Source: JANMZO01 sp963763135 (GTDB taxonomy: Bacteria; Actinomycetota; Acidimicrobiia; Acidimicrobiales; JANYDT01). From it: a DNA stretch of 64,000 nucleotides. The stretch lies in assembly GCA_963763135.1 (NCBI GenBank), contig CAVXNJ010000004.1, positions 992,001 to 1,056,000 of the forward strand. The letters are read 5' to 3'. Both the position numbers and the translations under genes were made by a program. The notes under the pieces are model-generated. The model had not been told where the DNA came from. It ran no database searches and saw only the letters and a list, made by a program, of their open reading frames with translations. This document shows positions 49,809-57,769 of the stretch, piece by piece; positions within the stretch are counted from its first letter, which is position 1, and every line of letters begins with the position of its first letter.

Positions 49809-51317
49809 ATGTTCAAACAGTCACTCCTCGAGCGTGTCGGCCGGCTATCCGGCCATGCACCCTCGGACCGGGCCGGAGAATCCGATGTCCCCGAAGACGC
49901 CGAGCTGATCGCGGACCTTCGCTCGGTTCTCGGTTGCGAACGGGTGTTGGTCGGAGCTACGGAAAAGGTGCTGTACGGCAAAGACGCCTCAGCGATAGAT
50001 CCGCAGCCACCGTCGGTTGTGTGCCTGGTCGGTACCGCGGCCGAAACCCAGGCATGTGTGCGCATCGCCACCAAACACGGGAGGCCGATCACGCCCCGGG
50101 GCTCAGGTACCGGACTCGCCGGCGGAACCGTACCGATCGGTCGGGCGGTCGTGCTTTCGACCACGAAGATGAACCGGGTGCTTGAGATCAACACCGACGA
50201 CCGTATTGCGTGGGTCGAACCCGGTGTATTGAACCTTGATCTTTCCAAGGCCACCGACCCGCTGGGTCTGCACTACGCTCCCGACCCGTCGAGCCAGCAG
50301 ACCTGTTCCATCGGAGGCAACGTCGGAACCAACGCCGGTGGACCACACTGCCTGCTCCACGGAGTCACCAGTGCACACATCCTCGCCGTCGAGGTCGTGC
50401 TGCCGAACGGTGAGTTGGCCATGCTCGGCGGCCTTGAAGCAGATTCCGCGGGTCTCGACCTTCGAGGCGTTTTCGTAGGGAGCGAAGGCACGATGGGCAT
50501 CGCTGTCCGCATCGCGGTCCGTTTGGTGGCGAATCCGCCTGCCATTCGCACGCTGCTCGCTGACTTCGCCACGATCCGTGAGGCGTCAAACGCCGTGACA
50601 TCCATCATCGGCGCCGGGATGCTTCCTGCGGCGCTCGAGATGATGGATGCCAACTGCATCAAAGCGGTGGAGAACTGGGCGAAGGCCGGACTCCCGCTCG
50701 ATGCGGGGGCGGTGCTCCTGGTGGAGATCGAAGGAACGGAAGCGGGTGCCGATGCCGAAGCTGAGGCGATAAGTGCCATCTGCCGAACCGACGGCGCCCG
50801 CGGTGTGCGAACCGCCGCCACCGTTGAGGAACGGGCTCTGCTGTGGAAAGCCCGGAAATCGGCGTTTGGGGCCATTGCCAACCTGAAGCCGAACTACTAC
50901 CTCCACGATGCCGTGGTGCCGCGCACCCGGCTCACGGAGATCATGGAAAAAGTTCTCGAGATCGCTGAACGCAATGACCTGATGGTCCTGAACGTGTTTC
51001 ACGCCGGTGACGGCAATCTGCATCCGCTACTTGTCTTCGACAAGCGCGAACCCGGGGTGATGGATCGGGTGCACCGAGCCGGAAGCGAGATTATCGAGGC
51101 CTGCGTCGCTGCGGGCGGGGTGCTGTCCGGTGAACACGGCATCGGTCTCGAGAAGCGCGACTACATGCATCTCGTCTTCTCCGAACTCGATCTGGCGGAG
51201 CAGACCACACTGCGCAACGTCTTCGATCCGCACGGTCGGTGGAACCCGGAGAAGGTCCTGCCCACGGGAAGCCACTGTGGCGAACTGCAGCACGTGCCCG
51301 ATGGGGCCTGGATATGA
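49809..51317 (+). CDS. glcD: Glycolate oxidase subunit GlcD (FAD-binding)
   Basis: This is a 502-residue PCMH-type flavoprotein: PRGSGTGLAGGTVPIGRAVVLST, QQTCSIGGNVGTNAGGPHCLLHGVT, GVFVGSEGTMGIAVRIAVRL, and VFHAGDGNLHPLLVFD and GGVLSGEHGIGLEKRDYM in the C-terminal half. It oxidises glycolate or D-lactate to the 2-oxo acid with electron transfer through GlcE and GlcF. Its stop overlaps the glcE start (ATGA). Confidence 0.92.
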   Translation: MFKQSLLERVGRLSGHAPSDRAGESDVPEDAELIADLRSVLGCERVLVGATEKVLYGKDASAIDPQPPSVVCLVGTAAETQACVRIATKHGRPITPRGSGTGLAGGTVPIGRAVVLSTTKMNRVLEINTDDRIAWVEPGVLNLDLSKATDPLGLHYAPDPSSQQTCSIGGNVGTNAGGPHCLLHGVTSAHILAVEVVLPNGELAMLGGLEADSAGLDLRGVFVGSEGTMGIAVRIAVRLVANPPAIRTLLADFATIREASNAVTSIIGAGMLPAALEMMDANCIKAVENWAKAGLPLDAGAVLLVEIEGTEAGADAEAEAISAICRTDGARGVRTAATVEERALLWKARKSAFGAIANLKPNYYLHDAVVPRTRLTEIMEKVLEIAERNDLMVLNVFHAGDGNLHPLLVFDKREPGVMDRVHRAGSEIIEACVAAGGVLSGEHGIGLEKRDYMHLVFSELDLAEQTTLRNVFDPHGRWNPEKVLPTGSHCGELQHVPDGAWI

Positions 51318-52282
51318 GCGCCTCCATTGCTCGGGTCGAAACGTCGGTTGAACTCCTGGCGTTTGCCGAAGAGGTCGGGCCCGATGGCGCCGTATGCGTA
51401 GTAGGTGGCCGTACACACTGGGACCGCGGTCGTCTCGCCCGTCCCGCTGATTCAACATCGGCTGTGGACGTTCGAGAGGTGCGGGCGCCGTCGGGAATCA
51501 TCTCGTTGGAGCCGGCAGAGCTCATTGTGCGGGCCAACGCCGGAACGACGTGGTCGGAACTCGACGCGGCTCTTTACGACGCCGGGATGCTGTGTCCCGT
51601 GGATGCACCGAACGGATCATCCACCCTGGGTGGCGTGTTCAGCGTGGGTGAATCCGGTTTTCGTCGACTGCGCTACGGACACATCCGGGACCTGTTGCTC
51701 GAGGCGCACTATGTGAATGCCAAGGGGCAGGTCGTGAAGGCGGGTGCGCCTGTCGTCAAGAACGTGACGGGCTTTGACCTGTGTCGACTGCTCGTCGGGT
51801 CCATCGGAACTCTCGGGCTCATCGGCGAAGTGGTGCTGCGGTGTCGACCGCGGCCCAAGCAGCAGGTCTGGTTCGAGTCCGCAAATGCCGATCCGTTTCT
51901 CGTCCGTGACCGCGTGTACCAACCATCGTTCATCGGCTGGACCGGCGAGAAAACATATGTGTGCTTAGAAGGGTCGGCGGTCGAGATCGGAGCAGAGCGA
52001 GCGTCGATGACGTCCGTGGCGACCGACTGGTCCGAATGTGGTCCGGTGGGAATTCCCAGTGGACGTCGTGCATCACTTCGACCCGGTGAACTTCGGCGCG
52101 CTCCCGAGCAGTTCGCCGGGGCGCGATGGCTCGCCGAGATCGGCGTGGGGGTTGTTCACACTGAAGCACCCGACGTCGTCAAGCCGGCGATTCCGCTCGA
52201 GGCGCCGGTCCAACAACTCAATACTGATCTTAAGCGCGCATATGACCCCAGCTGCCGCCTGAATCCCGGAGTACAACCATGA
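51314..52282 (+). CDS. glcE: Glycolate oxidase subunit GlcE
   Basis: This is a 322-residue second FAD-binding subunit: VCVVGGRTHWDRGRLARP, VRANAGTTWSELDAALYDAGMLCPVDAPNGSSTLGGVFS, RYGHIRDLLLEAHYV and VVKNVTGFDLCRLLVGSIGTLGLIGEVVL. It lacks the C-terminal oxidase domain of GlcD, as GlcE does. Its start and stop overlap its neighbours by ATGA, so the three subunits are translated in a coupled way. Confidence 0.9.
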   Translation: MSASIARVETSVELLAFAEEVGPDGAVCVVGGRTHWDRGRLARPADSTSAVDVREVRAPSGIISLEPAELIVRANAGTTWSELDAALYDAGMLCPVDAPNGSSTLGGVFSVGESGFRRLRYGHIRDLLLEAHYVNAKGQVVKAGAPVVKNVTGFDLCRLLVGSIGTLGLIGEVVLRCRPRPKQQVWFESANADPFLVRDRVYQPSFIGWTGEKTYVCLEGSAVEIGAERASMTSVATDWSECGPVGIPSGRRASLRPGELRRAPEQFAGARWLAEIGVGVVHTEAPDVVKPAIPLEAPVQQLNTDLKRAYDPSCRLNPGVQP

Positions 52283-53538
52283 ATCAAGCGGTGTCCGTTA
52301 CGCCACCATCGTCGACACCACGACCGTCGACACCACTGTCACTCAACGATGACCTTCTCGCGGCGTGTGTCTCGTGCGGACTGTGCCTGCCGCACTGCCC
52401 CACCTACCGGGCGACCGAGGAGGAGTCAGCTTCGCCGCGTGGGCGCATCACCCTCATGAGGGCGGTCGAGAAGGGAGAGATTCCGATCGATGATGCGTTC
52501 GCCTCCTACATGGAGCGATGCGTGCAGTGTCGTGGCTGCGAAACGGCATGCCCGTCCGGGGTGCATTTCGGGGCGTTGATCGAGCAAACCCGAACGGTCC
52601 TCGCGGAACGGAAGCCGACACCGCAGTCGAAGGTATTCCGACTTGTCCTGTCGCCGCTCGGAAACCACCGGCTGCTGTTGATCGGATCGTCACTTCTGGG
52701 CGTGGCTCAGCGATCGAAACTCCTTCCGAAACGCCTGGCGGCCCGGGTCGGCCTTCCGGAGCGGGTGCCGATCAGGCAGCGTCCGTTGGTCGCTGACAGC
52801 GGTGCTGTCGACGCGTGGCTGTTCACCGGCTGCGTAATGGACGCGTGGCAGCGCAACGTGCACGAAGCGACCCTTCGCGTGATGCGGGCCAGCGGAGCAT
52901 CGGTCGGCCTGCCCACCTCGGCTGGTGACTGCTGTGGAGCGTTGCATGCACACTCAGGGTTTCACGACGACGCGAAACGACTGGCTGAGCGGGTTATGCA
53001 ATCCTGCCCCGGAACGGCCCCGATCGTCGTCAATTCAGCCGGTTGTGGCGCCGCCCTCAAACACTACGGCGAGCTGCTCGGCACAGAGGCAGCCAAGGAA
53101 TTCAGCGCCCGCGTGTTCGACGTACACGAATGGCTGGTTGATCGGTTGGCGAGCCTTCCGCAGCCAGTAGCACGGTATCCACGATTGGTGGCGGTGCAGG
53201 ACCCGTGTCATCTCCGACATGTGCAGAAGGCACACATGGCGGTCCGCACGGTGCTGCGTCCTTACGCGGAGCTGGTCGAAATCCCCGACGATGGTCGATG
53301 CTGTGGCGCCGGCGGCAGCTATCAGGTGCAGCAACCCGAGATGGCGGGCAAGATCCGAAGCGACAAGCTCGAGGCGATTGCGACGACGATGGCGACCGTC
53401 GTCGCCAGTGCAAACCCTGGGTGCTCAATGTGGCTGAGCGGCGATCGCTATGAACTTCTCCATCCGATGCAGATCATCGACATCGCGCTCCATGGCGAAC
53501 CGTCGGAGTCTGGTATCCGCAAGGCCGGCCGGTCATGA
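52279..53538 (+). CDS. glcF: Glycolate oxidase iron-sulfur subunit GlcF
   Basis: This is a 419-residue protein. Two 4Fe-4S motifs are present (CVSCGLCLPHCPTYR and CVQCRGCETACPSGV), followed by two CCG domains (TGCVMDAWQ with GDCCGALHAHSG, and DPCHLRHVQ with RCCGAGGSYQVQQP). It passes electrons from GlcDE to the respiratory chain. Complete; the stop overlaps the start of a 69-residue protein. Confidence 0.93.
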   Translation: MNQAVSVTPPSSTPRPSTPLSLNDDLLAACVSCGLCLPHCPTYRATEEESASPRGRITLMRAVEKGEIPIDDAFASYMERCVQCRGCETACPSGVHFGALIEQTRTVLAERKPTPQSKVFRLVLSPLGNHRLLLIGSSLLGVAQRSKLLPKRLAARVGLPERVPIRQRPLVADSGAVDAWLFTGCVMDAWQRNVHEATLRVMRASGASVGLPTSAGDCCGALHAHSGFHDDAKRLAERVMQSCPGTAPIVVNSAGCGAALKHYGELLGTEAAKEFSARVFDVHEWLVDRLASLPQPVARYPRLVAVQDPCHLRHVQKAHMAVRTVLRPYAELVEIPDDGRCCGAGGSYQVQQPEMAGKIRSDKLEAIATTMATVVASANPGCSMWLSGDRYELLHPMQIIDIALHGEPSESGIRKAGRS

Positions 53539-53744
53539 GCGAGCTTTCGTCGATCGAGGAACGACTGTCAGCATGTGCAGAGGCGCTGGCGGAGGCCGCT
53601 GTTGATCTTCTACGTGAAGCTATGCGCGCAGATGATGATGATACGAGGGCGGAATTGGTGGCCCGCGAGAAACGGGTTACCCGGGCACGACGCGCTGTGG
53701 AGAAGGCGGTCGGACTGTTGCAGGGCGCTGCGGCTGACGACTAA
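53535..53744 (+). CDS. Small helical protein coupled to glcF
   Basis: This is a 69-residue protein, all helix: SIEERLSACAEALAEAAVDLLREAMRADDDD, then a basic helix REKRVTRARRAVEKAVGLLQG. It looks like a two-helix coiled-coil hairpin. ATG 53535 overlaps the glcF stop, so it is part of the glycolate oxidase unit. It may aid assembly of the complex (inference). I recognise no family. Confidence 0.6.
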   Translation: MSELSSIEERLSACAEALAEAAVDLLREAMRADDDDTRAELVAREKRVTRARRAVEKAVGLLQGAAADD

Positions 53745-53761
53745 CGATCCAGGATGATCAC

Positions 53762-53782
53762 GCCCGCGTGATTGCCGCGGGC
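53762..53782. terminator. Bidirectional terminator after the glc operon
   Basis: Arms GCCCGCG and CGCGGGC (7 bp) enclose the loop TGATTGC, between the end of the glc unit and the convergent DinB-like gene. Confidence 0.6.
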
Positions 53783-53825
53783 AGCGAATGAACGAACGTT
53801 GGACGCAACCGAGCGTGGACGCGGC

Positions 53826-54587
53826 TCAGTTACCGCCGATTCCGGCCATGGTGGCGATCACGGCATCGGAGCCGAACCGCTCGAAGCGTGCATCGGTGGT
53901 GATGTCGTAGCGGCCCCACAGGCCGAGCAGAAGGTCGACGGCGGTGCCTCGTACGGCCGCCGTCCCTTTGCCGTGTCCGGCCTCCACGAGCAGTCGACCC
54001 GGCGTGGTGCTGAACATCCACTCGCCTTCGTCGGTGTCGGTGGTGTGGAGGTGAAGGGTGCCGCCGAGGTCGAAATCCGGACGCTTCGCCAATGATCGAC
54101 CGTTGGCCATCAACACATATTCGTCGATGGCATCGCACGCCGAACACGCTGAGACCGGAAGCGCGGGGTCGGCCTCGGTGGCCCGGAGCGCATCGAACAG
54201 GTGAACGGTGTGCTCGTGGGCCATCCGACGCGACCAGAACGCCACTTCGTTCTCGGTGCCGAGAAACGTCCAGCATGGCGAGCTTGGATCGGTGGACTCA
54301 AGGTCGTGGAGCAACTGTTTGGACGATTCGAGAAAGTATGTACGCAGAGCTTCATCGGTGTCGGGGACCGGTGCCAGCTCCTTCGGGTTGGCTGGGCTCA
54401 TGGCTCCGGTGGCAATTACGGCGAGTGCCATCCGATGGACCCGACCGAGGTGTCCGAGCAGCGAACGCACCTGCCACCCGGGACACGTCGGAATGTCTGC
54501 GCTGAGGTTGCCGGTGGCGACGACCTCCAACCGCGAGAGGCTGCTGCGAAGTTCAGAGAGATGCTCGGCGTGGGTGAGTCGACTCAT
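53826..54587 (-). CDS. Maleylpyruvate isomerase family (mycothiol-dependent, DinB-fold) protein
   Basis: This is a 253-residue protein with the N-terminal DinB-like four-helix bundle. IPTCPGWQVRSLLGHLGRVHRM holds the first metal His, and AFWSRRMAHEHTVHLFDALRA the H-x3-H, as in mycothiol-dependent isomerases. A C-terminal SCP2-like domain follows (FDLGGTLHLHTTDTDEGEWMF, AVRGTAVDLLLGLWGR). ATG 54587 has minus-strand TACTAT (54595-54600) 7 nt upstream. The reaction is unknown: isomerase, or another mycothiol S-transferase. Confidence 0.87.
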   Translation of the reverse strand: MSRLTHAEHLSELRSSLSRLEVVATGNLSADIPTCPGWQVRSLLGHLGRVHRMALAVIATGAMSPANPKELAPVPDTDEALRTYFLESSKQLLHDLESTDPSSPCWTFLGTENEVAFWSRRMAHEHTVHLFDALRATEADPALPVSACSACDAIDEYVLMANGRSLAKRPDFDLGGTLHLHTTDTDEGEWMFSTTPGRLLVEAGHGKGTAAVRGTAVDLLLGLWGRYDITTDARFERFGSDAVIATMAGIGGN

Positions 54588-54594
54588 GGGGTCG

Positions 54595-54600
54595 ATAGTA
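54595..54600 (-). promoter_or_regulatory. -10 box of a leaderless promoter
   Basis: On the minus strand TACTAT lies 7 nt before ATG 54587. It is the closest match to TATAAT among the leaderless boxes. Confidence 0.5.
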
Positions 54601-54641
54601 AGTCGACCGCCGGGCATCGCCAACTCATCACCGGGACGGGC

Positions 54642-55817
54642 TCATCCTCGAAGGGTCCGCACAAACGCCCGGATGTCATCGACGAGAGCGACCGGTTGTT
54701 CCATTGCGGCGAAATGACCGCCGCGTTCGAATCGGGACCAGTGCTGCACGTTGTACTGCTTTTCCGCCCATGAGCGGGGCGACTGGTAGATCTCCTTGGG
54801 AAAAACGGCACACCCGGTTGGTACCTCGACTCGGGGGAACGGCGTCGCACGACCCGGCCCGAGCGTTTCGTAGTACAGCCGGGTTGACGAGTTGATTGTG
54901 CCCGTGACCCAGTAGATCATGATGTTCGTGCACAACTCGTCGAACGTGTACACCGTGAACGGATCACCGTCGCAATCGCTCCACTGCCGGAACTTCTCGA
55001 GAATCCAACCCGCCAGACCGGCCGGCGAATCGGTGAGGCCGTAGCTGAGCGTTTGCGGACGCGTCTTCTGGATCTCCTGATAGCCGGTCTCGTTGTCTCG
55101 GAAGTTGCCCATCGAGGCCAGCCCGGACATTTCCTCGGGAAGAACACCTTCGAGTGGGTTCCCCTCGGGCGGTCGGGCTACCACCATGTTGATGTGCACA
55201 CCCGCCACATGCGAGGGATCGTGCGCGCCAATATGCGAGCTTATGATCGCGCCCCAGTCGCCACCCTGCGCCACGTAACGCTCGTAGCCAAGGCCGGCCA
55301 TGAGCGCTGCGGTTGACCTCGCAACACGAGCCACGTCCCATCCGGGCTCGGTGGTCGGTCCGCTGAAGCCGTAACCGGGTATGGATGGAATCACAACGTG
55401 GAACGCGTCGGATGCCTGCCCGCCATGCTCGGTGGGATTCGTAAGGGGTCCTACGATTTTCAAAAACTCCGCTATCGAGCCCGGCCAGCCATGCGTGAGC
55501 ACCAGCGGCATGGCGTCGGCGTGCGGTGACCGTATGTGTGCGTAGTGAATGTTCTGGCCGTCGATCATGACGGTGAACTGCGGCCACTCGTTGAGCGCGG
55601 CCTCTGCAGTGCGCCAATCGTAGGAATCGGCCCAATACGTGCAGAGCGTACGCAACGCCTCGAGTTCCGTGCCGTACTGCCATTCGGTACCCGGCATCTG
55701 ATCGGGCCAGCGAGTTCGGTGCAAACGATCCTGGAGGTCAACGATCACGCCGCCGGAGACATCGATCCGAAACGGCTCGGGCGAAAACGTTGCGGGGGTG
55801 GAAGAGTCTGAGGACAT
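54642..55817 (-). CDS. Epoxide hydrolase (alpha/beta-hydrolase, EHN domain)
   Basis: This is a 391-residue enzyme with an N-terminal epoxide hydrolase domain (DLQDRLHRTRWPDQMPGTEWQYGT). The alpha/beta fold follows with the oxyanion motif LTHGWPGSIAEF, the nucleophile Asp in VAQGGDWGAIISS, a cap with paired Tyr, and the C-terminal catalytic His in FERGGHFAAMEQP. It opens epoxides to diols. It lies 7 bases downstream of an F420-type LLM oxidoreductase gene and is coupled in expression with it. Confidence 0.92.
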   Translation of the reverse strand: MSSDSSTPATFSPEPFRIDVSGGVIVDLQDRLHRTRWPDQMPGTEWQYGTELEALRTLCTYWADSYDWRTAEAALNEWPQFTVMIDGQNIHYAHIRSPHADAMPLVLTHGWPGSIAEFLKIVGPLTNPTEHGGQASDAFHVVIPSIPGYGFSGPTTEPGWDVARVARSTAALMAGLGYERYVAQGGDWGAIISSHIGAHDPSHVAGVHINMVVARPPEGNPLEGVLPEEMSGLASMGNFRDNETGYQEIQKTRPQTLSYGLTDSPAGLAGWILEKFRQWSDCDGDPFTVYTFDELCTNIMIYWVTGTINSSTRLYYETLGPGRATPFPRVEVPTGCAVFPKEIYQSPRSWAEKQYNVQHWSRFERGGHFAAMEQPVALVDDIRAFVRTLRG

Positions 55818-55824
55818 CGTCGGG

Positions 55825-56859
55825 TTAACCCTGAACCAGTTCGGCCATGGTCCGAAGCAACTTCGGCGGACCGCTGAGCAGCAGCGTCGTCACACACGAG
55901 TCTTCCCACATGGCCAGGTCGTCGCGGATCTTGTCTGCTGGTCCGATGAGAGCGACTTCCTCACAGAGCGCCGTGGGAATCGATGCGATGGCTTCCGGCT
56001 TTTTCCCGGCCAGATAGAGCTCCTGCACCTTCACGGCCACGTCCTCGTAGCCCATGCGTGCGAACACGTCGAAGTGGAAGTTCGTGTCGCGAGCGCCCAT
56101 GCCGCCCATGTACAGCGCGAGCATCGGGCGAATCCGGTCAGCGGCGGCTTCGACGTCGGGATCGATGATGACGCTGAGGCTGACGGCGATATCGAAGTCA
56201 TCCATGGTGCGACGCGCCCCCGGACGGGCAAAGCCTTCCTTGAGACAGTTCACATAGAACGCATCGTGGCGCGGCGCGAAGAAGAGCGGGAGCCAGCCGT
56301 CGCAGAGTTCAGCAGACAGCGCAACGTTCTTCGGCCCTTCGGCTCCGAGGTAGATCGGAATGTCGGACCGCAGGGGATGAACGGTCGACTTCAGTGCTTT
56401 GCCGAGTCCGGTTCCGCCTTCGTAGGGGATCTGGTACTGCTTCCCCTTGAACGTCACCGGCTTCTCCCTGGCCCAGACCTGACGCACGATGTCGATGTAC
56501 TCGCGGGTGCGTTCCAGCGGGCGGGGGTATGGCTCGCCGTACCAACCTTCGACGACCTGCGGACCCGAGGCGCCGAGTCCGAGAATCACTCGGCCGTTGC
56601 TCAAATGGTCGAGCGTGAGGGCAGCCATCGCTGTCGCGGTCGGTGTACGAGCAGACATCTGGACGATCGCCGTGCCCAGCTTGATGTCTTTCGTCGAGGC
56701 GCCCCACCACGCAAGGGGAGTGAGCGCGTCTGATCCGTAAGCTTCGGCCGTCCACAGCGACGTGAACCCGAGTTCCTCGGCGGTTTGTATCTGTTCCGTC
56801 ACTCCGGCAGGTACGCCTGCACTCCAGTAGCCGGTCTGCAATCCAAGTTTCAGCGTCAT
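55825..56859 (-). CDS. LLM-class (luciferase-like) F420-dependent oxidoreductase
   Basis: This is a 344-residue TIM-barrel protein: LGLQTGYWSAGVPAGVTEQIQTAEELGFTSLWTAEAYGSD, IKLGTAIVQMSARTPTATAMAALTLDHLSNGR and LGASGPQVVEGWYG. This pattern is typical of F420-binding actinobacterial members such as Rv0132c/Rv3520c relatives. It reduces or oxidises an unknown substrate. ATG 56859 has minus-strand TACAGT (56867-56872) 7 nt upstream. The epoxide hydrolase gene follows directly. Confidence 0.87.
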   Translation of the reverse strand: MTLKLGLQTGYWSAGVPAGVTEQIQTAEELGFTSLWTAEAYGSDALTPLAWWGASTKDIKLGTAIVQMSARTPTATAMAALTLDHLSNGRVILGLGASGPQVVEGWYGEPYPRPLERTREYIDIVRQVWAREKPVTFKGKQYQIPYEGGTGLGKALKSTVHPLRSDIPIYLGAEGPKNVALSAELCDGWLPLFFAPRHDAFYVNCLKEGFARPGARRTMDDFDIAVSLSVIIDPDVEAAADRIRPMLALYMGGMGARDTNFHFDVFARMGYEDVAVKVQELYLAGKKPEAIASIPTALCEEVALIGPADKIRDDLAMWEDSCVTTLLLSGPPKLLRTMAELVQG

Positions 56860-56866
56860 GTCCGCG

Positions 56867-56872
56867 ACTGTA
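56867..56872 (-). promoter_or_regulatory. -10 box of a leaderless promoter
   Basis: On the minus strand TACAGT lies 7 nt before ATG 56859, driving the LLM oxidoreductase / epoxide hydrolase pair. Confidence 0.5.
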
Positions 56873-56933
56873 GGGCTCGACGGTAATTTTCATGAAAACG
56901 CGGGCGGCGCCCACGTTGGTAAGCGCTTGGAGC

Positions 56934-57704
56934 CTAGGCCTTGGGGGCTGGCGGGGCCGTAGCCGAGCTGCCGGCTCCGGTCGATGGAGCGGGGCCGCTC
57001 GGTGCGAGGGTCGGCGGCGGAGAGGACGTGGTGGCCGCCGCGGTTGAGGACGGCGGCGCGGTCGTCGGCGCAGGTACCGTCGTAGCGATAGTTGGAGCCA
57101 GGGTGGGCTCGGGAACGGTCGTCTGGCGTTCCTCGGGTATGACCGGCGCCTTGGTCGTCGGGACCGTGACGGTCACCGTTGGGACGACTGTCGCCTGCGG
57201 CGGGAGTACCACCACGATCGAGGGCGGAATCGTCTGTTGCGTGATCACCGGAACGGCGATCGTGGTCGAGGAGAACTGTTGCAGTTGTTCAGATTGATTC
57301 GCGAGGTCGGCTTTGACTTTCTCGAGCTCCTTCGCCAGGTCGTCGCGCTCCTGACGGGCCAGGTCGGTTCGATCCCGCTCCCGGGTAAGTCGTTCCGACG
57401 ATCTGATGGTCAGAAACGTCGCGGTGATTCCCGACGCCGCCGTCAGCACGGCTCCGGCGAGAATGGCGTACGCCGGGTTGAGCGGTTTGCGTTCACGCAC
57501 GACGGGATCAGGACTGATCTCCTGAGGTGGCCGAGGTGGATGGTCGACGCTAGGCGCGGCCGAATGCGTTTGGTGGGGCGCCGGGAGGACGTGCGGGGTC
57601 GGCACGATCGCCCGAACGGGTTCGCTCTGCGGGTGGTCGCCGTTCAGGGCGGCTTCGTGACTGTCGGGTTCGGTCGCAGCCGGTTTCGCGTCGTCGTCGG
57701 CCAT
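56934..57704 (-). CDS. Membrane protein with coiled coil and Thr/Pro-rich extracellular tail
   Basis: This is a 256-residue protein. An acidic, Pro/His-rich cytosolic part (~75 residues) is followed by one membrane helix (AYAILAGAVLTAASGITATFLT) and a coiled coil (SERLTRERDRTDLARQERDD, AKELEKVKADLANQ). About 110 residues of Val/Thr/Pro/Ala low complexity complete it. Such single-pass proteins with a wall-spanning tail are frequent in this lineage. No enzyme domain is seen and the function is unknown. Confidence 0.6.
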   Translation of the reverse strand: MADDDAKPAATEPDSHEAALNGDHPQSEPVRAIVPTPHVLPAPHQTHSAAPSVDHPPRPPQEISPDPVVRERKPLNPAYAILAGAVLTAASGITATFLTIRSSERLTRERDRTDLARQERDDLAKELEKVKADLANQSEQLQQFSSTTIAVPVITQQTIPPSIVVVLPPQATVVPTVTVTVPTTKAPVIPEERQTTVPEPTLAPTIATTVPAPTTAPPSSTAAATTSSPPPTLAPSGPAPSTGAGSSATAPPAPKA

Positions 57705-57769
57705 CCCCAGACCTTATCCGCCCAGACCCGAACTGGTTGGTCACCGCCATACGGCCCCAGATTTCACGC

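Noticed and set aside
49746..50185. Long C-terminal extension of the secreted TIM-barrel protein overlapping glcD
   Set aside because: It is Arg-rich, has no family likeness and overlaps a well-conserved gene in another frame; a 1-base shift at about 49652 explains it.
48422..50254. 610-residue minus-strand open frame
   Set aside because: It is antisense to the secreted TIM-barrel gene and glcD, with biased His/Arg composition and no motif.
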